Of a stretch of DNA of 64,000 nt, positions 1 through 11,024 are shown in pieces. Within the stretch, counting starts at the first letter, position 1, and every line of letters begins with the position of its first letter. Both the position numbers and the translations under genes were made by a program. This stretch comes from Saccharomycopsis fibuligera x Saccharomycopsis cf. fibuligera (taxonomy: Eukaryota; Ascomycota; Saccharomycetes; Ascoideales; Saccharomycopsidaceae): contig CP012820.1 of assembly GCA_001936135.1 (NCBI GenBank), positions 2,315,028-2,379,027 of the forward strand, given 5' to 3'. The notes beneath the pieces were generated by a model, which was not told where the DNA came from, did no database searches, and saw only the letters and a program-made list of their open reading frames with translations.

Positions 1-668
1 GCATTTGTTCAACTACCACCAACGAAACGCACCCAGATGATAGCAAAGGTAGGGGTTTTATTTTGAATCATAAAGATGATGGGGTTGCTGATAATAGCTA
101 TAATTCAAATAACAGTGGCTCAGTTCAAGCACCTCAACAGCAACTGTCGATGAATAAATACCTGAGCGTGACCATTCAAAACGCAAGAAATGAAGGCTCT
201 GTGAATGCTCATAAAAAGTCATCATCATTGCCGGTAAATAGGTTTATGGGAGCTACATCAAACAGTGTCTCCTCAAATTCTGCAGACCTGACCATCATTT
301 CCCAAGCAAGGCCTCTCCATACTAATAATAGTGAGAACACTGCTACCACCAATAATGCCAATGGGAATTTTGCCAACATGAGTCAACAACAATCTATGTT
401 TATTACTGCTGCCCATGCTCATTCACAAATTCCCTTTAAACAGCCTTCTAGACGTGGCCGCAAACCAAGCACAGACTATGATCCAACCAAAATTTTTAGC
501 TGCTCGTTATGTCCACGAAAATTCAAGCGCCAGGAGCACTTGAAGAGACATTTTCGGTCATTGCACACTGGGGAAAAGCCATTTAATTGTCATTTGTGCG
601 GGAAGAATTTTTCTAGAAGTGACAATTTAGGACAGCATTTGAAAACACATGGTAATGGTTTTAAGTGA
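1..668 (+). CDS. MSN4: Msn2/Msn4-type C2H2 zinc-finger transcription factor, 3' part
   Basis: The reading frame is open from the left edge (first full codon at base 3) to a TGA at 666-668, so the gene starts outside the window and only the C-terminal ~221 codons are seen. Most of this is Asn/Ser/Gln-rich and probably disordered. At the very C-terminus (about bases 511-650) lie two tandem C2H2 fingers: CSLC...H-x4-H with a KRQEHLKRH helix, a TGEKPF linker, then CHLC...H-x3-H with SRSDNLGQH. This C-terminal pair, with RQEHLKRH and SRSDNL helices, is the arrangement of yeast Msn2/Msn4/Mnl1/Com2-type stress regulators, which bind CCCCT stress elements in the nucleus. A basic stretch (SRRGRKPS) precedes the fingers and could be a nuclear signal. 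The family is well supported; the exact orthologue (Msn4 versus Mnl1) is inferred. Confidence 0.8.
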   Translation, partial: ICSTTTNETHPDDSKGRGFILNHKDDGVADNSYNSNNSGSVQAPQQQLSMNKYLSVTIQNARNEGSVNAHKKSSSLPVNRFMGATSNSVSSNSADLTIISQARPLHTNNSENTATTNNANGNFANMSQQQSMFITAAHAHSQIPFKQPSRRGRKPSTDYDPTKIFSCSLCPRKFKRQEHLKRHFRSLHTGEKPFNCHLCGKNFSRSDNLGQHLKTHGNGFK

Positions 669-1940
669 CGAACGAACATGCCTCTATTTGTGTTTATGCT
701 TTTGTCTTGGTTTATCTTCGGCTGTGTACTGTTTGATTGTTAAATTTTATGTCTTACAACTTAATCAAATTAAAATTTTCTTTAAATGTTTACTTCTTAC
801 TTATTGTTTTTATTACTATAATTTTTGTTGCTGTCCATTGATTAATTTTTTGCTTTTTCTCTGATCTTTTTCTTTGTTTTATTTGCCCAAAAATATGTGT
901 TTTTCAACATTCAGTTTACACCTTTTTTCAAAATATGCTGCCAAAATTTTGTTACATCTTGTTTAATTAATATACTAATAATATTTGAAGCCTCGAGCTC
1001 ACGTGATTTGTGGTGTATCAACGCAATGCGCTTATTTGCCCACCGTAGTGCTTGACGGTTTCGCAAAAAAGCTTTGAACTTTTTTGGAATCTTTGTCGAA
1101 AAAAAAAGGCAAAACTTACCAAATAAGTAGCAAGTGGTAAGAGCATAATCAAAAAAGTTTTAAGTCAGAGGTAGAGCCTTATGTGAGAAATCTTGTTGAT
1201 GAGGTAGTAGAAGATAGCATTGAAAGTTTAATGTCATGAATTGCTATACATGCTATAGTGTGTTAGTGATCTACTTGTTTTGCAACATCTATTCTTTTCG
1301 TTTACGGACATTAATATCCGATAACCACATCCTATCGCATTGCCAAATAGTCGTGACATTGTTGTTTCTATGGTTCCGAACAAGTAACTACTCAATTTAA
1401 TTAGTTACTTGCTTTCGCTGATTTTGCTGAATACAGAATCTATTTTTGGAACTCGATTGGCACATATGCACGCATGAGAATAAAAACCTTATTTGAATGA
1501 GAAAATAGACTGCATTTTGCGGAAAATTGTGACTTCTATTTTAGGAGCTAGCTGAACGAAGAATCGATCGGGAATTTTTTCGCTACTCTTTGGTAACTGT
1601 GGTTCATATCTTTTTGAAATAGAACTAAATTGATACTAGAGCAAAATTCAAAATTTTGCCTAGCAATCTCTACCAAAATAGTAATACTTTTGAGTATTAC
1701 AATCAACTTTCAATAAGAATGTTATTATATTAAATGCAATAGGAAAAAAAACCAACCGAAACAGAAAAATACAAAAAACTAAAATGCTAGTCTAGAAAAC
1801 ATAAAACCTGGACAAAAATGTAGAAGGCGGAAAATAAGACATGAAAAACAATATCTAAAACATTAGAATTAGAGAAAATAAATGGCATCTTTGACTAATC
1901 AATAATCAAGGATTGTTCGTAATTCTTTTGTTCTACTGAA
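669..1940. other. Convergent intergenic spacer, no gene seen
   Basis: This 1.27 kb AT-rich spacer lies between the 3' ends of the zinc-finger gene (+) and the Crh gene (-). It has T-rich runs just after the zinc-finger stop and A-rich runs near 1085-1110 and 1740-1880, as expected for yeast 3' ends. The only reading frame (649-864) starts inside the upstream gene, is very hydrophobic by composition and looks like chance. I see no tRNA, repeat or other element. Confidence 0.6.
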
Positions 1941-3257
1941 TTAGAGCAAAAAAACGCTGGAAACAGCCAAGAATGAAGCGTAAGCCATAGCCATAATGCC
2001 TCTGTTATTTTGTGAATGAGCAACACCATTAGTGGAAAGCTGAACAGATGCAGGGGTACTGGAGGAATCAGACGATGAGATAATGGCAGTTGCGTCAGAG
2101 CTTTCGGAAGTAACAGAGCTGGCTAAAGTAGAAGCAGCGGCACTGCTGGATTCCTTTTTGGCTTCAGAGCTGACTTCAGAGCTAGTGGAACTAGCAGCCT
2201 TCGTAGAAGCTTTGGTGGAAGAGACTTCAACGGAGGACGAAACAGCATCTGAAGATGCAACAGAGGAAGACGATGGAGCAAGAGTAGATGTCACAGCGCT
2301 AGAAGATTCAATGGATGAACTAGAAGCAACAGAAGTGGCACTAGCGGAAGAAGAAGAAACAGAAGAGCTTGCAGAGGAAGAAGCAGAAGAGGAAGCAGAA
2401 GAGGTGCTGGAAGAACTAGCAGCAGATGAGGAGGACGAGGATGAATCCTTTTCAGCGGAACCACCATTCAAATTACCTAAGATCTTACCAGTATCAGATT
2501 TGATAGATTTCCAGCTACCAGTGGAGTCACTGTATTCATAGTTGTCACCAGTAGAGTAGTCGGTAACCACCAATTGTTTGAAGTAAGCGCTGAATGGAGC
2601 CTTTGAATAGTCAGTTACACCACCGGCCCATGCTATGGTACCTGGAGCATTGGATGGATCACCAGCTGCCCAAAGACCAATGTAAACAGCCATTGGAGCT
2701 TGTGGATAGCCAGATGGAGAGTCAGAGTTCAAAGTTCTAACCAAGTTACCATCCACGTACCATTTAGTAGAATCTTGGGTCCAGTCGACAGTGTAATTGT
2801 GGAAACTTGTGGTTGGACTGTTGACCGGATGCAATCCACCTCTGTCGTAAGTGGTGGTGTCACCTTTAGAGAAAAAATTGGATTGAACTTGAGTGTCATC
2901 ACCACCTAACCATTCAATGTCAATTTCGTCCTTGTCATCAGACTGCAAGTAGAGGGTAGTAGCAACACCAACACCTGGAGCAGCTTTGACAATAGCCTCG
3001 GTTCTACCAAATTGGATATAAAATTTAGACTTTATGGATGGGTTGTCGAATCTTTTGGCTAAAGTCAACTCTAAGCCATCATCGGTACCATATTTGACAT
3101 TGTCACCATAATGGTAGGTTTCAAAGTAGTCTGATTTAGAACTGAAATCCAAATTTATGGATTTTCCCAAAGCCTTGTTTTTGGTGCCGGCGGAAACAGA
3201 GGAGGCGGTTGTTAAACCGGCAGACAAAATGAGGGAAAGTAAGTATTGTGGGAGCAT
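1941..3257 (-). CDS. CRH11: GPI-anchored Crh-family chitin-glucan transglycosylase (GH16)
   Basis: A 438-residue secreted cell-wall enzyme of the Crh1/Crh11/Utr2 family, which transfers chitin chains onto beta-glucans in the wall. Visible parts: an N-terminal hydrophobic signal peptide (about residues 1-23); a GH16 domain (about 30-255) with the catalytic DEIDIEW motif at residues 110-116 (E111 nucleophile, D113 helper, E115 acid/base); a long Ser/Ala/Thr-rich stalk (about 270-405) typical of O-mannosylated wall proteins; and a hydrophobic C-terminal tail (about 418-438) preceded by NNRG, consistent with GPI-anchor addition. There is no chitin-binding module, which favours Crh1/Crh11 over Utr2. 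Oddly, I see no cysteine anywhere, although the family usually starts with a Cys-containing segment after the signal peptide. ATG at 3257 gives a good signal peptide. AGGGG stress-element-like bases occur near 3489 upstream. Family is certain; the paralogue name is inferred. Confidence 0.85.
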   Translation of the reverse strand: MLPQYLLSLILSAGLTTASSVSAGTKNKALGKSINLDFSSKSDYFETYHYGDNVKYGTDDGLELTLAKRFDNPSIKSKFYIQFGRTEAIVKAAPGVGVATTLYLQSDDKDEIDIEWLGGDDTQVQSNFFSKGDTTTYDRGGLHPVNSPTTSFHNYTVDWTQDSTKWYVDGNLVRTLNSDSPSGYPQAPMAVYIGLWAAGDPSNAPGTIAWAGGVTDYSKAPFSAYFKQLVVTDYSTGDNYEYSDSTGSWKSIKSDTGKILGNLNGGSAEKDSSSSSSSAASSSSTSSASSSASSSASSSVSSSSASATSVASSSSIESSSAVTSTLAPSSSSVASSDAVSSSVEVSSTKASTKAASSTSSEVSSEAKKESSSAAASTLASSVTSESSDATAIISSSDSSSTPASVQLSTNGVAHSQNNRGIMAMAYASFLAVSSVFLL

Positions 3258-5900
3258 TGTTGATTAAATTGAATTGTGGTATGCTTGTTGATTTGATAAA
3301 GAAATCAAAATCCCTGTGAGTAGTAGCAAGTTTAATAATGACAGAAAACAAAGAAACAACGAACTTCCTGGATGGAGGCTTTTACTACTGAGATGGTGGC
3401 TGGGTGGCATTATATACTTTTTTTCCAAAGGCAATGTGATCCAGCTGGCAAATCTGCTTTGAGATACACGCGGACCGCCAATATATTAAAAGGGGGCTGG
3501 GGTGGTGTACATGCATAAACGGGTCAGAGACATGCATCTATATGTGCCAAAAAAAAAACACATTATGAGGTTTTCTTTCTAAAAAAAAAAGAAAAAAAAA
3601 GAAAAAACTGTACCTGGCGGTTACTAGCGCAACGCCAGCTGGCATCTGCGCCTTTATGAGCAAGAAGCTGTCGCCATAATAAAGCGACCTCAAAAAACAA
3701 ACTATGGTGCTATTGTTTAGTGGTATTCTAAAAGGTTCATATGGTAACAGTGGCCTACAAGGACGCTGAATGAGGTCACAAATGCAACACTCCGTTAACT
3801 TCTCTGTAGATGGATGATCGTAACCCAGTAGCAACAAGCACCATAAGCGCCAGACACGTTACTTGTAGTAATGTTATTGTTGGCATACCGCAGTGGTGTT
3901 CAGTTGGGAGCCAGCCGTAGTATAAGTTAGCATTGCCGTAGCAGAATTTGCTGGTAAAACAAGTAACTCGCTGCGTTGCGAAACCTTGGTTTCACAACTA
4001 CTTACTAACCCCTATAAGGCAAAAAGGCGTTCCGTACAAATCAGTGAAACAATTATGCCTCCTTGCCAGAAGTCCTAAAATCGTTTGGGCCCTCAATTAG
4101 CCGCCCGCGGAATGAAAGGGGGTCTCTAGGGCGGTCAATAGTAGCACTAACAGGACCTAATTGGGCGACGCGATCTGTCTCAGCTGTCAAAACAATAGGT
4201 CCGCCCCCAGATTATTTTTAGCATATGCATGTAGCGTGAAAATTCTTTTCGTCAGGCAGAATAGGAGATGTTCCCGCTACTACTATTTTTGGCCGTGAAC
4301 GCATATGATGTGTTAGTTTTTGTATTTTTCGGTTCAGTTTCTGTAAACGTTAAGATCATAACTGTGGTAAGAGCAGCGCCCTAATCGCAGGAATGTTTCA
4401 TGCCGGTGAACGGGGAGGAGGCAGCCTAACGCTTACGGTTGTCTCAGTTGTCACCAGGTGAGTTGGTCTGCTCTAGTTCATCAGCTTTGCTTAATATGTC
4501 AATATACTTTTGTTTATGGCAGCAAGAGGCGCTCCGGAAAAAAGCAACATAAAAACCAGCTCTTGCTTTCCTCGTTTGGTCAATTTTTGTTACATGACAA
4601 GCAGGTGTTAAGCAAACGGCTGTTTGTTTTGCCAAACCACTTCGACGCTTGCCGGTGTTTACATATTGCCCGATTTGGAAATACAGGCGCGCACAGTTCT
4701 CAAGAAAAACTCAAAAAATCGATTCTGACATTGTATTTCCATTCACGGCCAGTGTACGCTGCACTGTGGTTGTTGTAAGCAATCCTTGACCTTCCCAAAA
4801 AAGCAAATTTCAAATTTTAGGTCTACTAATGGGTCCTTGGTAAGGGCCCATCATGCACAAGTGTTTGTTTTTCTTCTACTTGATATCAATTAAACGAGAT
4901 TGTGTTGTCAGTAGATGACATTCCTGATCTTGTGGCAATTGAATAGACGGCAATACAATGTTTTCTTTGTTTTGCATGCAGCATCAAAGATTGCAATGAA
5001 ACGGTCTAAGTTATATATGCGTTTCGACAGTCTACGTGAACTTCTCGTCAAGCCAGTGCATCATGAAAAGTAAGCGAAACTAGTAAAAGCAGGGTTGAGG
5101 TGCACTCTTAACAAGACGGCTAGCTATAGCTCCACGCCGAAAGATTCTGAAGTTTGCGTTCTTCATGCAGTGTCTCAAAACATCGAAAAAGCCTTGTGAA
5201 AGGCCTCGCGTATGAATGACGATAGCATACTCTTGGCTAAAAGTAAACCACCGTCTCGCTGTAATGAATACCTTTTAACCAGCCTACAGTATATTTACTT
5301 TTCTGCAAAATGTTCTACTTTTAGGGTCGCTATAATGGGGGTAAACCAACCTGTACAGCTACATTTAGAAGCATTGGAGTGCTGCCCAAACATCGATATA
5401 TAAAACGCTATTCTGGAAGAACTGCTAAGTTAACCCCGTTGACCAAGTGTCTGTTTATGGCGGTTTAGAGAGAAAAAAAAGTGGATACACCTGTATTTTA
5501 GCATAAAAAAGTTATTGCAATGAAGACTTGATAAGAACTATGAGACTCGTCTGTTAGCAATTTTTCGTGGATGTTAAGTGAAAATAAAAATAATAACATA
5601 TTAAAGGTGAGGTTTAATCGCCAATAGGGACTACCAAGCAAACACATCTCAACTATATGTATTATTGATGATTTCAATAGCATTAACTAATGATTGATCA
5701 GCCATCATCCTTCCTATTACCAGATTAGGCAATTTTTGCATTTCTTTTTCTTCCTCTTCCAAAGAATTATAAGCATTTGCAAAAGGTTAGTATCACCGAT
5801 TTCTTCAATAATAATGTCGTGGTGCTTGGATATTCCATTGGGGGCTTTATTTGGTGGACCGCTATCGTTTCGAGAAATCCAGAACAGAGAGGTAATTCGG

Positions 5901-5944
5901 TAGGCGTTTATTGGCTCATTGCTAGGCGTTTATTGGTTCATTGC
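5901..5944. repeat. Tandem 22-bp direct repeat, two copies
   Basis: Two adjacent 22-bp units (5901-5922 and 5923-5944) differ at one base (ttggCtc versus ttggTtc), followed by the first bases of a third copy (TAGGC). It lies in the gene-free region and its role is unknown. Confidence 0.85.
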
Positions 5945-6335
5945 TAGGCAGCATATAATGTAATCGCTTACCATTTCCCTAGATGGATGGCCTTTGACAG
6001 CTCTGACCATTTTTGTGTAATAAAAATATCCAATATTTGATATCTAATATATAATTGCACTGCTATTCACTGATGTCTCCTTGAAACTACAAAATCAATT
6101 AATCGTGTTTTATTTCAGAAATCTTTGACTTTCTTTTTCTCATGTGCAGATAACGCAGAGCCCGTGTGGCAAGTTCATAAAGCAGTAAAGACCAATTGAT
6201 AGATATACTGGACTCAACGCAATTTCTTTTTAGATGGTCATATTTTGCTATTACATTGTTATTTTTTTTTTTTTTTTTTATACGTGTAGCTCATTTGTTA
6301 TGTGTCAATATGTAATTGTAATTTGGTACTAAGGT

Positions 6336-6358
6336 CAAGTGCTTTTGAATAGCACTTG
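6336..6358. repeat. 8-bp perfect inverted repeat
   Basis: CAAGTGCT at 6336-6343 is matched by AGCACTTG at 6351-6358 with a 7-nt loop. It could be a small hairpin or a dyad protein site. It carries the same CAAGTG/CACTTG core that is clustered at 7789-7836. Confidence 0.6.
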
Positions 6359-7788
6359 GCACAGAACTCCTTTTCCCCGTTTTTACTACTCAATACGCAG
6401 TAAAAATTATAACAGTTAAAAAATTAGATATTAGAATAAAAGGAATATTTAGTTAGATTAAGAAAGCTTCCAAAAATGGTTTTCAAACTAACATTGAATT
6501 TTATCTACTATTCCCTTGCTGTCTTACTGTGGCAGTAGTCAAGCTGTAGCCAATATACATCGCTAAACGCTCAAAACAAAGTATTACTTTCAAAAAAATA
6601 GTCGTTTTTTATTAATACATTTGATTCTTCAAAACTACTTTGGCTGCTGGTAAGTCTATTGTCGTACACAGGTACTGACTTAGTTAATCCGCCCATATCT
6701 GCATACATGCGTTGAAAAGAACAAAACATTGAGTTTTTACTATAAAAAAATTTCCACAATTTATATAAACTATTGAATCTGTTAGTATTCTGAGAGCTTA
6801 TGTCGACCAATAATAACAATATTTTGACATGAAAATCAATACCGACCTAAAAAAAGAGCTACTATTTCGTAACAACTAAATAAAGGACACGTAGAGAATA
6901 ATAATTTTAGGCGGATTCAGTTGATAGTCATTAATTCCAGTTAAAACAACTTTTTTTTATTGTCAATTGTTAAGTAGTTAAATAAAAAAAAGTCAATGTG
7001 TGAAGGGCTTGATAGAAAGTATCTGTCTGAATAACGAAAAAGAGGCATCACTGATACTTTGCCGTTCTATACTTTTGCTGTTCTATGACTTCATTTTGCG
7101 TATCTAGACCTACAAGATAATTTCGGCAGAAACATTTGATAATCATAGCTTGAGACAGCTTCTTTTTTTACCCTTATGCACTACGCACTTCGTATTTTTC
7201 TTTGATATTAAACGCTTTTTATCGCTAAAAAGTTCGGGCTGTTGCGGCACATATAGCATCCTAAACGTGGACATGAAGATAATCACTAAAGAAATATTAT
7301 TAACTATGCGAGTGGTAGTGTCGGAACTTACAACAGATAAAGTGGCAATATCACAATATCTTAACAACACAATAGCCCCTGTATTCGACCAATTATATTG
7401 AAACTACGATCATCCATCTTTGCTGGACTTCTTAGAAAAAATTGTATTTAACTGCCTTCCACAATTTTGCTTGCTTTCGGATCTTGACAACAACGCAAAA
7501 GTCAACTTTGATTAGCACACACTCACGCCGTGCCGTACACACGGTAACTCAACCACGATAGTGAAACACCAAAATACATAAATCATACCAAAATGCATAT
7601 ATGTTTAATGACGCTTGGTAACGTTAGCCAATGTTAGCCAACGCGTCCTGCCCGTTCCTGTGATGTCGTGTATCTGCGATAGCTCGTTAAGCGTTGACTG
7701 ACAGACAGATTCCGGCAATCCATCCATTCACCCATCTCTTTATTTATTTATCGGTGAATAAATGCAGCAGCGCTGGCCTCGCTGCTAG

Positions 7789-7836
7789 CAAGTGCAAGTG
7801 AAAGCGCTTTCAAGTACAACCACTTGCTCGCACTTG
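7789..7836. promoter_or_regulatory. Cluster of E-box-like CAAGTG/CACTTG sites around a palindrome
   Basis: CAAGTG occurs at 7789 and 7795, and CACTTG at 7821 and 7831, placed symmetrically around the perfect palindrome AAAGCGCTTT (7801-7810). CANNTG is the E-box class reported to be bound by Efg1/StuA-type APSES factors and bHLH proteins. Here the sites lie ~0.8 kb beyond the EFG1 stop and ~4.5 kb from the Crh start, so the target gene, if any, is unclear. Confidence 0.4.
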
Positions 7837-8610
7837 CTGTAAATTCCTACAACCCACAGTATTGTAGCAATATACCACAAACTCCGACATATCAAAGTTA
7901 CGGCGGCGTCTGTCTACATATTGTATCTACGCAAACTAATTTGTACTTTACACACAGGTTGTCGTGCTTACAGTGGCTGCAATTGTCAAAAATTAGTTTG
8001 AACCAACTAGTGCGTGCATGTCAGCCAAAAACAAAAACAAAAAACAAAAACAACAGAAAATTAAAAACAAAAAACGAAAAAAGACGCGTCAACGGTATCC
8101 TGGAAAATTCTTTAAAATAGGCCACTCGAAAATAATTAGAAATAGACATGATAATGAAGAAAACTAGAGAAAAGCAAGCCGCGCATATATCAGTATTTAT
8201 AAAAGAAAAATGTAATGGTAGTAATAGTGATACGGGTTGTTAAAGTAAAAAACAATAAAAAAAAACAATAGTTTAGAGAATACTCAAGAGGTAAAAAATA
8301 TATTTGGAACACAAGATAAAAACAGAAAGAAGAGTAAATAGACAAAAAAATAAAAAAAATAAAAAATAAAAAATAGTAATAGGCCTAATCCACACAAGCA
8401 AATTAAAGCATTCCCTTTCATCTCAAATGGAAATATCTTTTCTTTACTTATTAAAATTACAAAGTCAACCGCAACGTTTCAAGAGGCAATAATAATAATA
8501 ATAAAAGGTTAACAAAAATAAACAAAAACAAAAATAAAATATCAAATGATAAAGACCGAATAAATTAAAAGCAGAGGAAAAACAAACCAGATCAAGAAAG
8601 TCACCACCAC

Positions 8611-10059
8611 TCAATGATCAGCCTTTTCTTTTTTCAACTCAGAACCATTGCTGCCGGACTGTTGAGCATTACTGCCAGATCCGCTAGAAGATTGTTGAGC
8701 TGCACCTGCCTGCTGTTGCGGAACAGATTGGCCTTGGTAGTTACCATAGTACAAGTATTGCTGATTGTTACCTCCAACTGGGTATCCATACTGATTGTAA
8801 CCGTAGCTGTATTGCGGATACTGTTGATAAAGAGCTGCAGCTTGTTGGCCTTGAGCATCAGCTGTGGTTCCAGCAGTTTGTGTGGTTCCGGTAGCAGCTG
8901 CAGTACCATCGGCGCCGGAAGCCTGAGCAGCAGCAGCGGCTTGAGCAGCAGCACCATTTTCGGTACCATTCTGTGGAGTAGAAGTGGCCACTGGGCCACT
9001 TGGGTAAGCATAGTTGAAAGCAGCTTGACCGGCAACACCAGTTTGGCCAGCAGCACCAGCAGGTAGAGCTTGACCAGCTTGACCGGCAACGCCAGCTTGG
9101 CCAGCAGCACCAACCGCACCAGCTTGGCCAGCAGCACCAGCTTGAGGCAAGTAGGCAGTGCTACCACCGCCATTCAAAAAGAATGCTTTGATGTCTCTCA
9201 CAAACAATGGGAACAATAAGTCAGCAATACCCTCGTTTCTAGCAAGTTCAAAAGCACGTTCAAATGGAATCCAAACGCCCTTTAAGTTCATTGCGCCAAT
9301 CTTGACCACGTATCTTGTCTTTTCAGTTTTTAAAATTCCGTCTCTTCTGCCACGCGTCATACCGGTAACATTTAACAATTTAGTACCATTAATAAAATTT
9401 GAATCTTCACGTCTAGAAACAGAAATGTTACGCGCTTCAACTTGGTAGCAAACGGTGTTTTCGTCTTCCCAAAAAGTGGTGGTGATTCTTGGCTTGGTTG
9501 GAGTTTGGCTAATCAATGGCCTAGTAGGAAATTGCCATGCAGCGGCAGCAGCTGGATTAGCAATCAACTGGTTATTGAAAGCAGCAGTATTAGCAGGATA
9601 TGGATGAGGAGTGGCTTGGTAAGACACCGCAGCACCAGGAGTTGGTTGAGAAGCTGGGTTAGCAGAAGCAGAGTTACTGGCACCGGCACCTGAAGCGCTA
9701 CCCTTTTTGTCATCTTTAGAGGTTTGACCAGCAGTCGCGTATTGGTACGGTGTAGACTGTTGACCAGCGGCGGCGGCAGCAGCAGCGGCTTGCTGTTGTT
9801 GCTGTTGTTGTTGCTGGCTCAATTGATAGAATTGCTGTTGGTTTGGGTATGAGTACGCGTTACTGCTATCATAATAGTTTGGGTATCCACGCCCATAGGA
9901 ATTGTAGTATGGCTGATGGGACTGTTGTTGAGAAGACGCGCCAGAGGCTTGTTGCGATTGGTTTTGGTTGGAGGCCTGCTGAGCTTGTTGAGACGAGTCA
10001 GCGCCAGTTTGGCCCTGTTGTTGACTATCGTAAGCGTAAGATGATTGACTAGCAGACAT
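8611..10059 (-). CDS. EFG1: APSES-domain morphogenesis regulator Efg1
   Basis: A 482-residue nuclear transcription factor of the Efg1/StuA/Phd1/Sok2 group, which controls filamentous growth, cell-type switching and wall genes in Candida-type yeasts downstream of cAMP/PKA. The N-terminus is Gln/Ser/Tyr-rich with a Q9 run (about 82-90) followed by an A8 run (91-98). The APSES DNA-binding domain spans about 192-295, with [40 protein letters not shown] and PLFVRDI. TPTK at 186-189, just before the domain, is a full Cdk consensus. After the domain, residues about 308-347 form an unusual Gly-X-X repeat rich in Ala/Gln; the tail is Gln/Tyr-rich. ATG at 10059 precedes MSASQSSY and no upstream start fits. 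MDS3 is transcribed divergently. It is shorter than an Efh1-type protein would usually be, so Efg1 is the better call. Confidence 0.82.
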   Translation of the reverse strand: MSASQSSYAYDSQQQGQTGADSSQQAQQASNQNQSQQASGASSQQQSHQPYYNSYGRGYPNYYDSSNAYSYPNQQQFYQLSQQQQQQQQQAAAAAAAAGQQSTPYQYATAGQTSKDDKKGSASGAGASNSASANPASQPTPGAAVSYQATPHPYPANTAAFNNQLIANPAAAAAWQFPTRPLISQTPTKPRITTTFWEDENTVCYQVEARNISVSRREDSNFINGTKLLNVTGMTRGRRDGILKTEKTRYVVKIGAMNLKGVWIPFERAFELARNEGIADLLFPLFVRDIKAFFLNGGGSTAYLPQAGAAGQAGAVGAAGQAGVAGQAGQALPAGAAGQTGVAGQAAFNYAYPSGPVATSTPQNGTENGAAAQAAAAAQASGADGTAAATGTTQTAGTTADAQGQQAAALYQQYPQYSYGYNQYGYPVGGNNQQYLYYGNYQGQSVPQQQAGAAQQSSSGSGSNAQQSGSNGSELKKEKADH

Positions 10060-10987
10060 TGCCGTACGATTTTGAAATACTTTTGGTAGTATTGGATATT
10101 ACAGCAGCGCCTTTATCGTTGAATCAGGTATCTGTTGATAAAGACTTTATCAATTGGTGCTTTCAGATATTTTCGAACAGGTTAAAATAAACAATCTCAC
10201 CCAAACTGAGGATTATTTGCAGTTAGATCGAAGTAGAAAGCAGTAAAATGAAGTAAAAAAAAAAAAAAAAAAATAGAAAAATAGGAAAATTTTCGTGTAC
10301 GGTTTTGTTTTTGTTTTTGGCAGTCTTTGTTTTTTGCCCAGCGGGAGAGTTCCGGGGCAGTTTGTGTGAGTCGGAATTAGGAAAAGCCGGAAAAGGAGTT
10401 AAATTCTAGCAAGAAAACGACGTTCTCAACAAACTACTGAAAATTTTTTTCTTGCTGAAGAATAATAACAAAAGACGAAAAACACAAAAAAATAGGTTTA
10501 AGTATTTGTCTGATAACTTGGTTGTAAGATATAGCTTTGCGACGGTCCAAGGAAGCGGATCTGATGCTGGAGAAGAATGAACAGGTTCTGACAGTACAGA
10601 CAGAGGAGGCCGAGACGAACAATAACTCAAGAGCAGGAAGAAGTGAGTTCAAGTGGAGCGGAAGCAGAACTAAATCGTGGCCTTGCTTGATGGCGCTTGA
10701 GCAGGATCTTGCGACAATTGACGAGTTGTTGACGCTAGAACGGTCTGGTGCACGGGGGCGATGAGCAAAGTGTAACTATGGCCTTTGAACTAAAACAGGA
10801 ATATGTCTGTAGCACAAAAAGCAGGCACAAGTAATTGTTAATAACACAGAATCGATGGGAACAGTAAAATATGATGTTATTTACCGGTGTTTTTGCAGAG
10901 GAAAAGAAGAAGAAAAGAGGACAGAGATTACTTCGAAGTACAGAAAATGCAAAGGAGCAGCGACAAAAAGCAGGAATTCACATCAGC

Positions 10988-11024
<37 letters not shown>

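Larger units (their letters stand above)
3258..8610. other. 5.35 kb gene-free region between CRH and EFG1
   Basis: This stretch lies upstream of the Crh gene and downstream of EFG1. Reading frames in it are short (about 100 codons or less), often start with TTG and match no family I recognise. It contains a tandem 22-mer (5901-5944), a T tract (6262-6279), an 8-bp inverted repeat (6336-6358), a cluster of CAAGTG/CACTTG sites (7789-7836) and an A-rich zone (about 8000-8600) that should hold the EFG1 3' UTR. It is far longer than a typical yeast spacer. A long regulatory region, a non-coding transcript or a regional centromere are all possible; nothing seen decides between them. Confidence 0.6.

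Noticed and set aside
2083-2541. 152-codon Glu/Ala-rich frame on the + strand
   Set aside because: It is the exact antisense of the Ser-rich stalk of the Crh gene; its acidic composition follows from complementing serine codons.
4002-4010. TACTAAC branch-like sequence in the gene desert
   Set aside because: No matching GTATGT-type donor or downstream AG leading into a coding frame was found.
7824-8120. 98-codon + strand frame downstream of EFG1
   Set aside because: No domain, an Asn/Lys low-complexity end in A-rich DNA, and it starts at a non-ATG codon inside the E-box-like cluster.
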